The notes beneath the pieces were generated by a model that was not told the DNA's origin, made no database searches, and saw only the letters and a list, made by a program, of their open reading frames with translations. A DNA stretch of 64,000 nt from Prorocentrum cordatum (taxonomy: Eukaryota; Sar; Dinophyceae; Prorocentrales; Prorocentraceae), in assembly GCA_963575745.1 (NCBI GenBank), contig CAUYUJ010020726.1, positions 614,969-678,968 of the forward strand, written 5' to 3'. Each line of letters starts with the position of its first letter. Position 1 is the stretch's first letter. A program made the translations under genes and the position numbers. Positions 53,482-62,639 of this stretch are shown here, one piece after another.

Positions 53482-53830
53482 CGCCGTCCCTGGGGGGCAT
53501 CGATCTGCGAAACTGTCGCCACTTTCGAAGGCTGCTGGTGGGTTCAGCGGAGTGAGGCACCGCGCGGACCGGAGGTAGACCTCGCCGTCCCTGGGGGGCT
53601 GCGATCTGCGAAACTGTCGCCACTTTCGAGGGCTGCTGGTGGGTCCAGCGGAGTGGGGCACCGCGCGGACCTGAGGTAGACCTCGCCGTCCCCCGGGGGC
53701 TGCGATCTGCGAAACTGTCGCCACCTTCGAGGGCTGCTGGTGGGCTCGCCACTTGTTAGGGCTGCTGGTGGTTTCAGCGGAGTAAGGCACTGCGCAGACC
53801 TGAGCGGGACCTCGCCGTCCCTGGGCAGCC
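53482..53830. repeat. ~101-bp tandem repeat, 3.3 units
   Basis: CGCCGTCCCTGGGGGGC starts at 53482, 53583, 53684 and, after a longer unit, 53813. Each unit has ATCTGCGAAACTGTCGCCAC and GGCTGCTGGTGGGTTCAGCG. Probably intronic if the flanking exons belong to one gene. Confidence 0.88.
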
Positions 53831-54112
53831 ATGTCATGTTGTTGCTGCCCCGCCAACGTTTCAAGCCTCTTGCACACAGTCTCCTTGCGGACCTTGCGTC
53901 TTCCTTAGTGACTCAGGGGTTCACTTAGTTGCTCATCGTTTTTCCTTGGATTGGGGACCCGCGAACCTTCCGACTGCCGCTCGCAGAAGTACATGCGTCC
54001 GTGTCACGTCGTCGCCTCCTCGCCAAATCTCCCAAGCTCCTCCTGCTCCGCATCTGTGCAGGGGTCGGGTACCTCGCCAGGGCAATTCCCCCTGGCCTCG
54101 CCGCCGACATAG

Positions 54113-54251
54113 CTTTCCGGAGCTCCGCGCGGACCCCTCGGCGCGGCGCTGGGCCTGTGGCCGCGCCTCCTGCGCCGCCTCTGGCGCTCTCGGGGCGCCA
54201 GGGAGGGGGGCCCTGCGCGGATCCCGCAAGTCCGCGCCGAGCTCGGACAGC
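54113..54251. mobile_element. Foldback repeat family F, copy 2 (~139 bp)
   Basis: Left CTTTCCGGAGCTCCGCGCGG, right complementary to CTGTCCGAGCTCGGCGCGGA. Central GCGCCTCTGGCGC and GGCGCCAGGGAGGGGGGCCC as in 35585-35729. Confidence 0.65.
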
Positions 54252-54396
54252 TGGTGTCTGTGCCGCATCGTGTCCATAGGAGACTCCCGGAGGAGGTGAC
54301 GGCCCCGCTGTCGCGGAGGACCGGGGCCAACGTCAGGCGGGGCAGGGGGGGGGAGGCGCATCGACTCGGCCACGCGCAGAGAGAGGGGGAGGCCTC

Positions 54397-54636
54397 AGTG
54401 GGCCCTGGAAACGACAGGGCCGTTTTCTTACCGGTTCCGTTTTGCCGTTTTTTACCGGTTCTGACGCCGTTTTTTTACCGGTTCCGTCGCCGTTTTTGAC
54501 CGGTTCCGGCTCCGGTTCCAATCCTGGAGCTGTTTTTTTGCCGTTTCCAGTCGCCGTTTTTTTGCCGTTTCCATGTTCAAGGGATGTGTTTGTGGAAACG
54601 GTGAAAAAAACGGCCCTGCCGTTTCTGGGCCCACGA
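54397..54636. mobile_element. TIR element family E, copy 2 (~240 bp), inverted
   Basis: GGGCCCTGGAAACGACAGGG then CCGTTTTCTTACCGG on the left; the complement of GGGCCCAGAAACGGCAGGG on the right. Interior CCGTTTTT-ACCGGTTCC units. It is flanked by AGGGGGAGGCCTC at 54384-54396 and again at 54637-54649, a perfect 13-bp direct repeat. Reverse orientation relative to 35002-35238. Confidence 0.78.
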
Positions 54637-54644
54637 AGGGGGAG

Positions 54645-54790
54645 GCCTCTTACAAGCACCCCTGCTTCTCAGAAGGCGCGGGCCTTACCTACAGGTATGG
54701 GGCCCGCGCCCTCTGAGAAGAAGCAGCTTCCTTCCAAGAAGCCTTCCGACCCGCCCCCTTGCGCGTGCCGCCCAGAGGGGGGTGGGGGAG
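54645..54790. repeat. Dispersed repeat with CTTCT-AGAAG motifs
   Basis: Contains CACCCCTGCTTCTCAGAAGG, a GGGCC-rich middle and AGCAGCTTCCTTCCAAGAAG followed by CCTTCCGACCC and a GCGCGTGCCGCC phrase. It parallels 6890-7035 (CACCCTGCTTCCTAGAAGGC ... CAGCCTCCTTCTAAGAAGCC ... GCGCGCCGCC) and more loosely 415-500. Confidence 0.5.
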
Positions 54791-54844
54791 GGCGCATCGA
54801 CCTCCGATCGCCCATTCACCGTCGATGGGGGCCCAAGATCGGAG

Positions 54845-55000
54845 GGCACCAACTATACACCAACACCGATCTTGGCTCAGGATCACCCTGGGCCCAGGAT
54901 CGGTGTATATGCCTTCTTGCGCAAGGCAGGAGGGCGTATACACCGATCCTGGGCCCAGGGTTATCATGGCCAGGATCGGTGTTGGTGTATAGTTGGTGCC
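54845..55000. repeat. Long hairpin/foldback (156 bp)
   Basis: The left arm GGCACCAACTATACACCAAC then ACCGATCTTGG...CCCTGGGCCCAGGATCGGTG is matched by the reverse complement of the right arm over about 68 bp at close to 90 percent. The loop is about 19 bases (CTTCTTGCGCAAGGCAGG). Each arm has two internal GATCGGTGT-type copies. No target duplication seen. Confidence 0.85.
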
Positions 55001-55149
55001 TTCCTACCCAGAGGCCGAAAACAAAGGCAACACCTCCACGTGCCCTGCACGTCGGGAGCATCGGCCCTGCATCGGCGATGCAGCGCCGAGAGGTCGGCAC
55101 GGGGCCCCCGATGGCGACACTAGACGTTCCTCGGCGGGGTGGGCTATCA

Positions 55150-55275
55150 GGCCCTCGTCCTCCTCCTCCTCCTCCCCCTCCTCCCCCTCCTCCTCCTCCT
55201 CCTCCTCCTCGTCGTCCTCCTCCTCCTCCTCCCCTCCTCCCCCTCCTCCTCCTCCTCCTCCTTCTCCTCCTCCTG
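55150..55275 (+). repeat. (CTC)n tract
   Basis: CTC/TCC repeats with GTCGTC at about 55210. Confidence 0.95.
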
Positions 55276-55584
55276 GGCCAAGGGCGGTCAAACAAAAAGC
55301 TCAGTTCGAAGACCTGATATCCGTCGGGAAACTCTGGGACTCTGGGATCCAGGACCCGATCCCCTCAGCACGTCACCAGGATAAGTCGTGCTTGTCTGTG
55401 GCGCGCACAAGTCCCACTGGCCAAACAGATTTCTCGGAGCCCCAGAGAGGAAGTCTGTTCACTGGGCTCCCGTACCCTACGCGTGGGTCCCAGCCTCTCT
55501 CTTGCGCCGCGCCGACGGACGGCTCCGAAAAGCAGTTTTTTTCTGGTTGCTCCTGCACGGAAGGGGGCATGTGATTTCCGAGGC

Positions 55585-55785
55585 TTATGATGTTCCAACC
55601 TACTTTAGCTTTGACCACCAGAAAGAATTCTGAGCACCAAGAAAGTACCGAAACTCGATGGTTTTCACGTGCCGGGCCTTGGGAGACACTCTTCCGACAC
55701 TGTTTCGACCTTGTTCCGACGCCCTTCCGACACTCCTTCCGGGTGCTGACATCTTTTTTGGCATGTGGTCCTTGAGCACGATGGG
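55585..55785 (+). repeat. Repeat family I, copy 1 (~200 bp)
   Basis: TTATGATGTTCCAACCTACT, then AAAGTACCGAAACTCGATGG, CTTGGGAGACACTCTTCCGA and GCATGTGGTCCTTGAGCACG. About 80 percent identical to 56873-57064. It lies 5' of the coiled-coil gene, in the same orientation. Confidence 0.8.
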
Positions 55786-55790
55786 AGTGT

Positions 55791-55950
55791 CTTACCAGCC
55801 TGGAACATATCCCTATCCCCGTGTTGGGCATCGCCTCATCACGATGGCGATCTCGGGGATATCCTCAGTTTCTGAGAGTGTATCCCTGAGATTGTCATCT
55901 CCTCTTAGCGCGTCCATCTGAGGGATAGGGACAAGTTCCAGGCTGGTGAG
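55791..55950. mobile_element. Foldback/MITE (160 bp)
   Basis: Left CTTACCAGCCTGGAACATAT then CCCTATCCC; right complementary to CTCACCAGCCTGGAACTTGT then CCCTATCCC. 29-bp ends with about four changes. The interior can also pair (GATCTCGGGGATA against TATCCCTGAGATT), so the whole unit folds back on itself. Not flanked by an obvious direct repeat. Confidence 0.75.
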
Positions 55951-55996
55951 CATCATCATCCAGGGCGGTCTCGACCGCTCGAGGCGGGGGGGGCAG

Positions 55997-57375
55997 ACGG
56001 TGCGGGGCGCCACGGGGTTCGCCGGCGACCGCGGGGGAGGACGCAGACCTCGCCGCCCCGGCGGCGGGAGGCTCCGACGCAGAGGCGGCCTCGCCTCCGG
56101 TGCCGCGGGTCCCCTCGGCCGTCGGGGCCGACTCGCCGGCGTCCACCAGCGAGGCTTCGGCCGAGGAAGAGGTCAGAGGAGGAAAAGGTACCCATACCTC
56201 TACCCCCTCGGCCGTTTTCCCCTCTTTGGGCCTCCTGCGAGGCCCTCGTCGCCACCGCTGGATTCGCCTCGGAGTTCTGGTCAGAACGCACCCCGGGAGA
56301 GGTCCGAGGAGTAGCGGTATCGGTATTTTTTGGTCTCCCCAAGAGGAGGCCATTCCGACGATTCAGGGGACCAAGGTGGAACTAGTTCCAAAAGAGCCCG
56401 TCACCAGCCCGAAGGCGATGCTGTCGAAATTTCAGAACGCCGTCAGGATGGTTCAGCAGGAGAAGGCCAAAAAGAGGCAGCTTACTCTGGATGTGTTCAG
56501 GGAAATCGTGAAGGAGAGGTCCCGCCAGCAGCTGATGGCCTTGTCATGCAAGGATCTCCGCGAGGAAACTCAGAAAATGAACGAGTACTCGGAGGAGTTG
56601 CAGAAGAGCATCTTGCAGATGACAGGCAAGGGTCCCCCGAAGGTCAGAGTGAACGCGAAGCACGAGGCAAACGAATCTCTCTTCAAGGAGGCCGCCGCCC
56701 TGCAACGTGATCTGATGGAGCTGCGCGACAACTACCACAAGCTGAGGAAGACCAAGCGGGTGGAGGATGCCCCCCAGCCCCAGGTCTGGAAGCACAGATC
56801 ACGGCATGGGCATCAACCGAGGGAGGTCCGCTCGAATTCCGCGTCTGCGCTGGACCCTGCTCCCTGCTGGAGTTATGATGCTCCAACCTGCTCTAGCCTT
56901 GATCACCAGGAAGAATTTCGAGCGGCCAAGCAAAGTACCGAAACTCAAGGATCGTCACGTGTCGGGCCCTGGGAGACACTCGCCCGACACTGTTTCGACA
57001 CTCTTCTGACACTTTTCTCGGTGCTCCAAATTATTTTTGGGATGTGGTCCTTAAGCAGGATGGGGACAGCAAAACGCTGGAGGCACCGACGGAGGTGCGG
57101 GGAGGTGGTCAGCGACGACCGAGGGAATCCTTGTGGACCTCTGAGAGTTTGGAAGTGCATGCAGATCTGCGGCGTGCCCAGGTGCAGCGGGCAGCCACCC
57201 TCGCCGCCCCCGCCGCGCAAAGGCAGCCTCGCGTGTCCGCCGCCAGCAGCGTCAGCATGGACTTCTCTGGGCTTCCGCAGCCGGGAGCCGCCGCGCCCTC
57301 GACGGCGGCCAAGACCTTCCAGTCGGTCCAGAGGCGGATGTCGTTGGCGATGAGGCTCAATAAGAAGGTCATCTA
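55997..57375 (+). CDS. Multi-exon gene for a coiled-coil protein, function unknown
   Basis: Three exons by sequence. Exon 1 (start between about 55964 and 56040, end 56187): DADLAAPAAGGSDAEAASPP, then STSEASAEEEVRGGK. Intron 56188-56343 (GTACCC ... TTTTTTGGTCTCCCCAAG). Exon 2, 56344-56783: EEAIPTIQGTKVELVPKEPV, KAMLSKFQNAVRMVQQEKAK, TLDVFREIVKERSRQQLMAL, KMNEYSEELQKSILQMTG and FKEAAALQRDLMELRDNYHK. It is highly charged with heptad-like spacing, a coiled coil of about 120 residues. Intron 56784-57058 (GTCTGG ... GTCCTTAAGCAG). Exon 3, 57059-57375: ends AAKTFQSVQRRMSLAMRLNK then KVI and TAG. All phases agree. Strong G/C third positions in exon 1, moderate in exon 2. It may continue upstream to 53004-53204. 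No homolog recognised. The second intron consists mostly of a family I repeat. Confidence 0.7.
56873..57064 (+). repeat. Repeat family I, copy 2, spanning a 3' splice site
   Basis: Matches 55585-55785. It covers almost all of the predicted second intron, and its right end contains the predicted acceptor (CCTTAAGCAG). The other copy has CAC at this place. Confidence 0.8.
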
Positions 57376-58380
57376 GGGGGGGGCGGGCCAGGGCGCCTCT
57401 CCACGCCGAAAGCATGGCCCTCGCCGCCGGAGTGCTGATCTCAAGGACACGCACGTCCGTGCGGGGAGGCGGCCGGGAGGCGCCTTGGTTCCGCGAGGGG
57501 ACTGCCGGCCAGGGGCCCGCTCGTCCCGGCTGCCCTTGTCGCTCGGGCCGGGGAAAAGGTGCAGGTGCCTCGGAGGGGGTTCGCATGACACAGCGGGGGC
57601 GCGCGTCAAGAAACCATCTACTTCTCGTCAGGGTGCCCTGGGTCTCTCCGCTCCGCGCGATGCGCGGGGGCTTCCCGCGGCCGTTGAGGGAGCTGCTGCG
57701 ATCGGGGTGCTCCGGGTTTCCCCTCAGTTGCACCTCGCGCGCGGGCTCTCGGGGTTGGGTTTCTTGCGAGGGTTTCTTGCGGCCGCGCCCGCACTGTACA
57801 TGCGTTCGCGCAGCGTCTGTATCACTTGTGATTCCAAGGCTCGAATAGCAGGGCGCCTGACGAGCGTGCAAAGGCCGGGCCGAGAACTCTGCAAGGACCT
57901 GGATAGAGCTTCCGAAGGACCTTCTGGAGAGTTTCCGGGCACGCCGATTGGGAAACGCTTAGAAAAGGCCCCTCGGGACAGGCTGCAAGTTCAAGCAACT
58001 CGCGCCGGGGAGCCTGGACCGACGCCGGAACGATCTCCGCGGTCACCCTGCGGCTCCGGCTTCTTAATCTCAAACCCTCTTAGTTCTCAGCAGCGTCTGT
58101 ATCATTGCAGATGTGGTCATGTTATCTCGTCTGTGGGTTCAGCTACCACCAGAAACGGACATCCCCCGCAAACGGCACAAGCCTGTGATGCAAAGTGAAT
58201 TGAATCCTGCAGCCAGTTGCAATACTCCAATCGCGCGCTTGGTCATGTGTTTCCACATCCTCGCATCTGCCATCCGCCGCTCGTTCTCTTGTCTGGATCG
58301 GCTCAAACAGGTTAAAGTGCGGTTGCTTTCCGGGGTTTTCCATCTTCCTCGCGCCAACGAGGCATGTTGGGGTTTGGGGC
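57376..58380. other. 3' flank of the coiled-coil gene
   Basis: GC-rich to about 57800, then mixed. Open frames overlap on both strands without domain or clear splice borders. No polyadenylation signal of the animal type is expected or seen. Confidence 0.4.
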
Positions 58381-58590
58381 AGTGATGTGTAATACATACA
58401 TATATATACAATGTACATATATTCTAATACATAGTTTCTTGAGTTATGCATGCATACATACATATACACTTACACGCCTACATATATACATATATGCAAA
58501 CGAATATGCATACACACATGCAAACATACATACGTACATGCATGCATGCATCTATGCATACATACATACATACATACATACATACATACA

Positions 58591-58624
<34 letters not shown>

Positions 58625-58660
58625 CATCTATAGGTATATTCAGACATACGTATATAATTG
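58380..58660 (+). repeat. (CATA)n / (TACA)n island
   Basis: AT-rich with a pure CATA run at about 58554-58622; flanks have TACATATA variants. Confidence 0.95.
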
Positions 58661-58982
58661 TACATATGTATTTGTGTATGCATGTGTCTGCATACCGATT
58701 CATACAGCGCGACGCCCCCTTCCCCCCAGCACATACTGATCGTCTACTTCTCTGTTGACGGTGTTAGTCTCTCGTCTTCCTCTTATGTCGTCCCGTTCTT
58801 CATCTCCTCCTCGTATCCCCCGTGTTACGCATTCTTCTCTTTCGGATCCTCCTATGCGGGTTATTTCTCTTTCTCTTCTTCCTGCTACTGTGGGCCATCC
58901 TGCTGCTGCTGCTCCTCTCCCTCCTCTATTCTCCGTGCTCGTCTCCTCTTCCTTCTCATCCATCCCGTCTCCTTCTCAACAG

Positions 58983-59071
58983 CTCGTCCCTGTCGCACCC
59001 TGAGGCCGGTCGAAAGGGCGGACCAGGCGTTTCGCCAGACTGTCGCAGCAGTTGTGATCTCGAGGCGGTAG
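58983..59071 (+). CDS. Candidate 3'-terminal exon after a polypyrimidine tract
   Basis: 58770-58980 is dominated by TCTTCC/TCC pyrimidine repeats ending CCCGTCTCCTTCTCAACAG, a near-ideal acceptor with a branch-like CTCAAC. The exon reads RPCRTLRPVERADQAFRQTV then AAVVISRR and TAG (59069-59071), with mostly G/C third positions. It starts two bases before a codon boundary. Short and unidentified; the upstream exon is not found. Confidence 0.5.
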
Positions 59072-59076
59072 ATTTG

Positions 59077-59650
59077 CCACAGCTTCACGGACGCAGGGCG
59101 GTTCTTTTCCAAGACAGCAGGAGGAGGAGGAGGAGGAGGACGAGGAGGAGGAGCGGCCTATAGGACGGAGAGCCCGCCCCGGCTGCAAACAGAGTCCGCA
59201 GCGCCGCGCACCATGTTTCCAAACAGCTGCAAGAGCTCCACGGGTGGAAGGCTGCCCGTTCTCAAGGATGTGGCCCTCGCCGTGGCGCCACGCACAAGTT
59301 TCCCAGGATCTGCGAGAGCTGTGGAGGACGATCAATGGAGAGGAAGCATGTTGCCAAATAACTCCCAGATGTCTAGAACATGTGTCAAACATGTTCTAAG
59401 CAAGTGAAAACAAAACATGCTTAACACATGTCTAAAACAATTCTCCTACAGCGTAAGCACATTTGATATTCAATGGTAGGACTGTTAGGGTGGTGTCCAT
59501 TGTCGTGGCATCCGCAATGCAAGAGCTTCATGGATGGAGGGCGGGCGGTTCTCAAAGTGTGGCTCTCGCCGCAGCGCTGCGCACACTCGCTGCAAGCAAC
59601 ATGCAGGAGCCTCACGGACGGAGGGCGGGTGGCTTCAGCATGCGATCCTC
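59077..59650 (+). repeat. Scattered copies of a ~35-70-bp unit
   Basis: GAGCTTCACGGACGGAGGGC-like cores at about 59077, 59230, 59518 and 59601. The copies at 59230 and 59518 extend to 68 bp (CTCTCGCCG-GGCGC-ACGCACA). Spacing is irregular. Confidence 0.65.
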
Positions 59651-59699
59651 GTGTGAAAACGCCGCGCGCACGTGTTTTACCAGTTCACAGCAGTGTCAA

Positions 59700-60050
59700 A
59701 GACTCGCATGGGCAACGACCTAACTGCATGAAGCCATGCTTTGGCACGATGTCGGGTTGCCAAGGCGCCGCAGTTACATACATTCGCACTGGTGAAGTCC
59801 CGGGGATGGTGTTCTGGCACGGTTCAGGGGATCGCCAGGACGCAACAGATACGGTGATTCGCGGCGTTGGATTCCCAGGGGTGGTGTCCTGGCACAGCTC
59901 AGTATTCTCGAACGTTTTTTTTCCAACGGGGCATTTCCCTCAATGGCAATGAATCTTAGCATGGAGCTAGTGACAATGCCTATCAAGAGGGAACTTGGAG
60001 GCAGGGTCATTTGCAATTTCGTTGAGGGGTCTTTGGCTTACACTGGTCCT
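59700..60050 (+). repeat. Composite repeat block shared with 43.0-43.4 kb
   Basis: 59743-59915 holds about 2.5 units of the ~70-bp repeat (TGGCACGATGTCGGGTTGCC ... TGATTCGCGGCGTTGG). 59930-60050 continues with sequence loosely like 43255-43370, both reaching CACTGGT followed by a pyrimidine run. Confidence 0.6.
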
Positions 60051-61698
60051 CCCCTCCTCCTTACCTCCCCCTCTTCTTCCGATGAGACACAGAGGCACGA
60101 AGAGCGTCGAGCAGTTCAACTATGTGTTTTAGCACCTTTGAGATGGCACCGCCACTGCCGGTATTTGCCTGGGTGGTGATTGGGGTTCGAAGGTAAGCGT
60201 CATTTTCTGCGCGCGCTCCCCAGCCGCCACGGCGGCTACCCGGGCGAAATTGCTGTCACGGGCTCAGTGTTCCCTCTGACTCTACATCGCATTGACATTA
60301 TTGCAAGACGCTTCTTTTACGGCGCTTCTCTCGAATTTGTTCCTAAGCACTGGTGGAAAGCATGTTTCGCTATTTTCCTACTCTCCTAAGCGCTTGTGGA
60401 CATCGTGCTTCGCTATTCTCCTAAGCGCTGGCAGCAGTTCTCTCTGAGCGGTGGTCGGGGGGGGTCGGGAGCAAAAGGGATTAGGGGGGGAGGGGGGAGG
60501 GGACGGGCGGGACGGGCGCGTGAGCAGCCGCACCAGCGCCAGCGCCGCGTTGTATTTCACGCATCTGACCGCCACTCCACAACTCAACGGCCCCACCGCA
60601 CAGCCACTTCGAAAGCATGCCGATCCCTGAAGTGGCTGTCAGAACGGGGCACCCTCATCAGCGTGTCTGCCGTTGTCGACTTCGCCATGATACCGCGACT
60701 GCCCCGGTGGGTCACCGAGTCGCACTGAAGTGCCCGCGCGTTAGCGCGGCCTGCGAGACGCATTGGGAAGTGCCCAGCGGTCCGCGCCACCGCTGCCGCG
60801 TCGGTCGCGCCACACTAGCTGGGCGATCTGCGCGCGAGCCTGCGCGTCAGCTCGGCCGCAGCAGTGCACCAGTCAGCACCAAGCAGCCATAGTAAGCGCC
60901 TCCGCATGGGCTTTTTGCAAGCGAAGTTGTGGGCAGGTGGGTGGGATGAGTGCGCAAGCAGTGGAATTGACAACGCGTAGCAAACAAGCAGCAGCTGCAC
61001 CACGTGACTTGCACACTGTCATGTGCTAGAACACGTCGTTTTGGGCCCACGCTGGCCATGACCTGTGTACTTCACTTCCTTTTATACAAGGATGGCAACT
61101 GCTATTACCATGACTCACACAAAAAGATAGTTGTCCTTCACATTCTTCTTCGCGGGCGGATTATCTTCTCATTCGCCCTCTTCCGAATCACTCGCCGCTC
61201 GCGGGGACGTCGCCCCATCGGTCTGGTCCCGCTGTCCCGTATGAGTTCACGGCCCACACATCGCGTGGGCAAGTTTTGTCCTGTCCGTCCATACGGAGTC
61301 ATATATACATAGGTGTAAATATGTACACATCTAAAATGATTGCCACCATTATCCTACAGGCGTGCGCTTCCCCGCTGAGCCATGAGCGTCGCCGAGATGA
61401 TCGGCATCGGGGGGCTCGATTCCCCGCAAGAGTGGCAGCAGGCCGTCGGCGGGGGGCGGGGGGGGGGAAGAAGGAGCAGGAGCAGGGATCGGTTATCGAG
61501 CTCGGGTTTGAAGATTGTTGGTGTTTTGTTTGTTTTGGCAGCCAGGGGCTTTTGGATGCCTCTAGCGGCATCTGGGCTTCTACGGGCACGTCCAGAGGCG
61601 TCCAGAGACTTCGGGGAGAGGACTTCCTGGAGGGAGGAGGAAGGAAAAAGAGAAGGAGAGTCAGAAGAAGAAGGACGTAGGACGGTTGAGCAGGATGA
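60051..61698. other. Spacer with short local duplications
   Basis: 60340-60430 repeats CTCCTAAGCGCTTGTGGACA-like units (35-43 bp, three copies). 60455-60520 is G-rich. No gene supported. On the minus strand 61690-61627 is a strong polypyrimidine tract ending CCTCCCTCCAG, and the following minus frame (EVLSPKSLDASGRARRSPDA) is a weak exon candidate with poor codon bias. Confidence 0.4.
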
Positions 61699-61908
61699 GG
61701 GGCTCCCGTGCGCAAGAAGCTGCTCGCCCCGTCGCGGGTAACTTTTTTCTTGGCCGTGCAGAACATGGTCCAGCTGCTCAGGATCAACCCCCGCGTGGGG
61801 AAAGTGCAGCCCACGTTCTGCAAGCTCACGCCCAGCACGCCACCTAAGATCCTCCCAGGTTACAACATCGTCAGCATCAACACGGTGGAGTTTCGAACCT
61901 TGTAGGAA
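61699..61908 (+). CDS. Candidate coding segment with a possible 24-nt intron
   Basis: The plus frame reads VRKKLLAPSR, then a 24-nt in-frame stretch (61738-61761), then NMVQLLRINPRVGKVQPTFC, KLTPSTPPKILPGYNIVSIN and TVEFRTL, TAG. About 90 percent of codons end in G or C except in the 24-nt stretch GTAACTTTTTTCTTGGCC then GTGCAG, which has perfect intron borders. TGA at 61696 limits the left side. Product unknown. A minus-strand frame (MEFLQGSKLHRVDADDVVTW...) overlaps but has only about 45 percent G/C third positions. Confidence 0.4.
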
Positions 61909-62639
61909 TTCCAAGCACGTTGGGCAGAGGAGCGCGTGTAGCTGGGGGGGGGGGAGGCCCAGCTCGGCCGGGAGATCCGCATCTGGCGTCTTACGTTGCC
62001 GTTGACGCGTGGGTACCCGGCAGGACCGAAACCTCGCTTTCTCGGGAACCTTGAGACGGGGGTCAATGCAAACGGGGGTCAGCCAGGGCGCCAGATCCTG
62101 CAGGATCCTGCGAAGACCCCCTCTGGCTGACCCCGGTTAGCGAGCCGCTCGTGGCCGCGAGGCGGCCGCGCGTATTGGCTGACCCGGGTTTGCGAGCATC
62201 TGCGTTGCAGTTTTTTTTCCTGCATTGCATTTTTTGGTTTCCTGTTGACCCGGGTCTGGATTGACCCGGGTCAGAAGATCCCCGACTTTCGGGAAGTTGT
62301 TCATGGACTTCGCAGCCGCCAAGTTTGGGCTGTCTGGCTGAATGCCCCCGAAGACAAGTGGGCTGGTCGCCTCCCGAACATTGGCACGCCCATGCCGCGG
62401 GCCCCGTCCCCCCCTGGAACATGGTTTCCCGCGGCGGTTCCCGCCCAGACCGCACGGGCACCAGCAGCCCTCGCAGCCGGGCTCGAATCCACAGCGCCCG
62501 GGGTCCCAGCGTCACCGCCCCGCCGTCGATCTTACCACCACTGCATGCAAGAGAACGTGTCTAACGTGGCAGCGTCACTGGAGAAGGCTGCGTCTGCCGA
62601 AAGCCACCAGAGTTGGTGTGTTTGGGCAGTGAACTATGC
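61909..62639. other. Spacer with palindromes
   Basis: GGGGTCAGCCAGGG at about 62070 pairs with CCCTCTGGCTGACCCC at about 62120. GACCCGGGTC occurs twice within 25 bp (about 62245-62275), with a related GACCCGGGTT at 62180. The open frame 62245-62889 has no recognised domain in this part. Confidence 0.45.

Noticed and set aside
61354-61914. 186-codon minus frame starting MEFLQGSKL
   Set aside because: Protein-like in places, but third positions are only about half G/C, against about 90 percent for the plus frame over the same bases.
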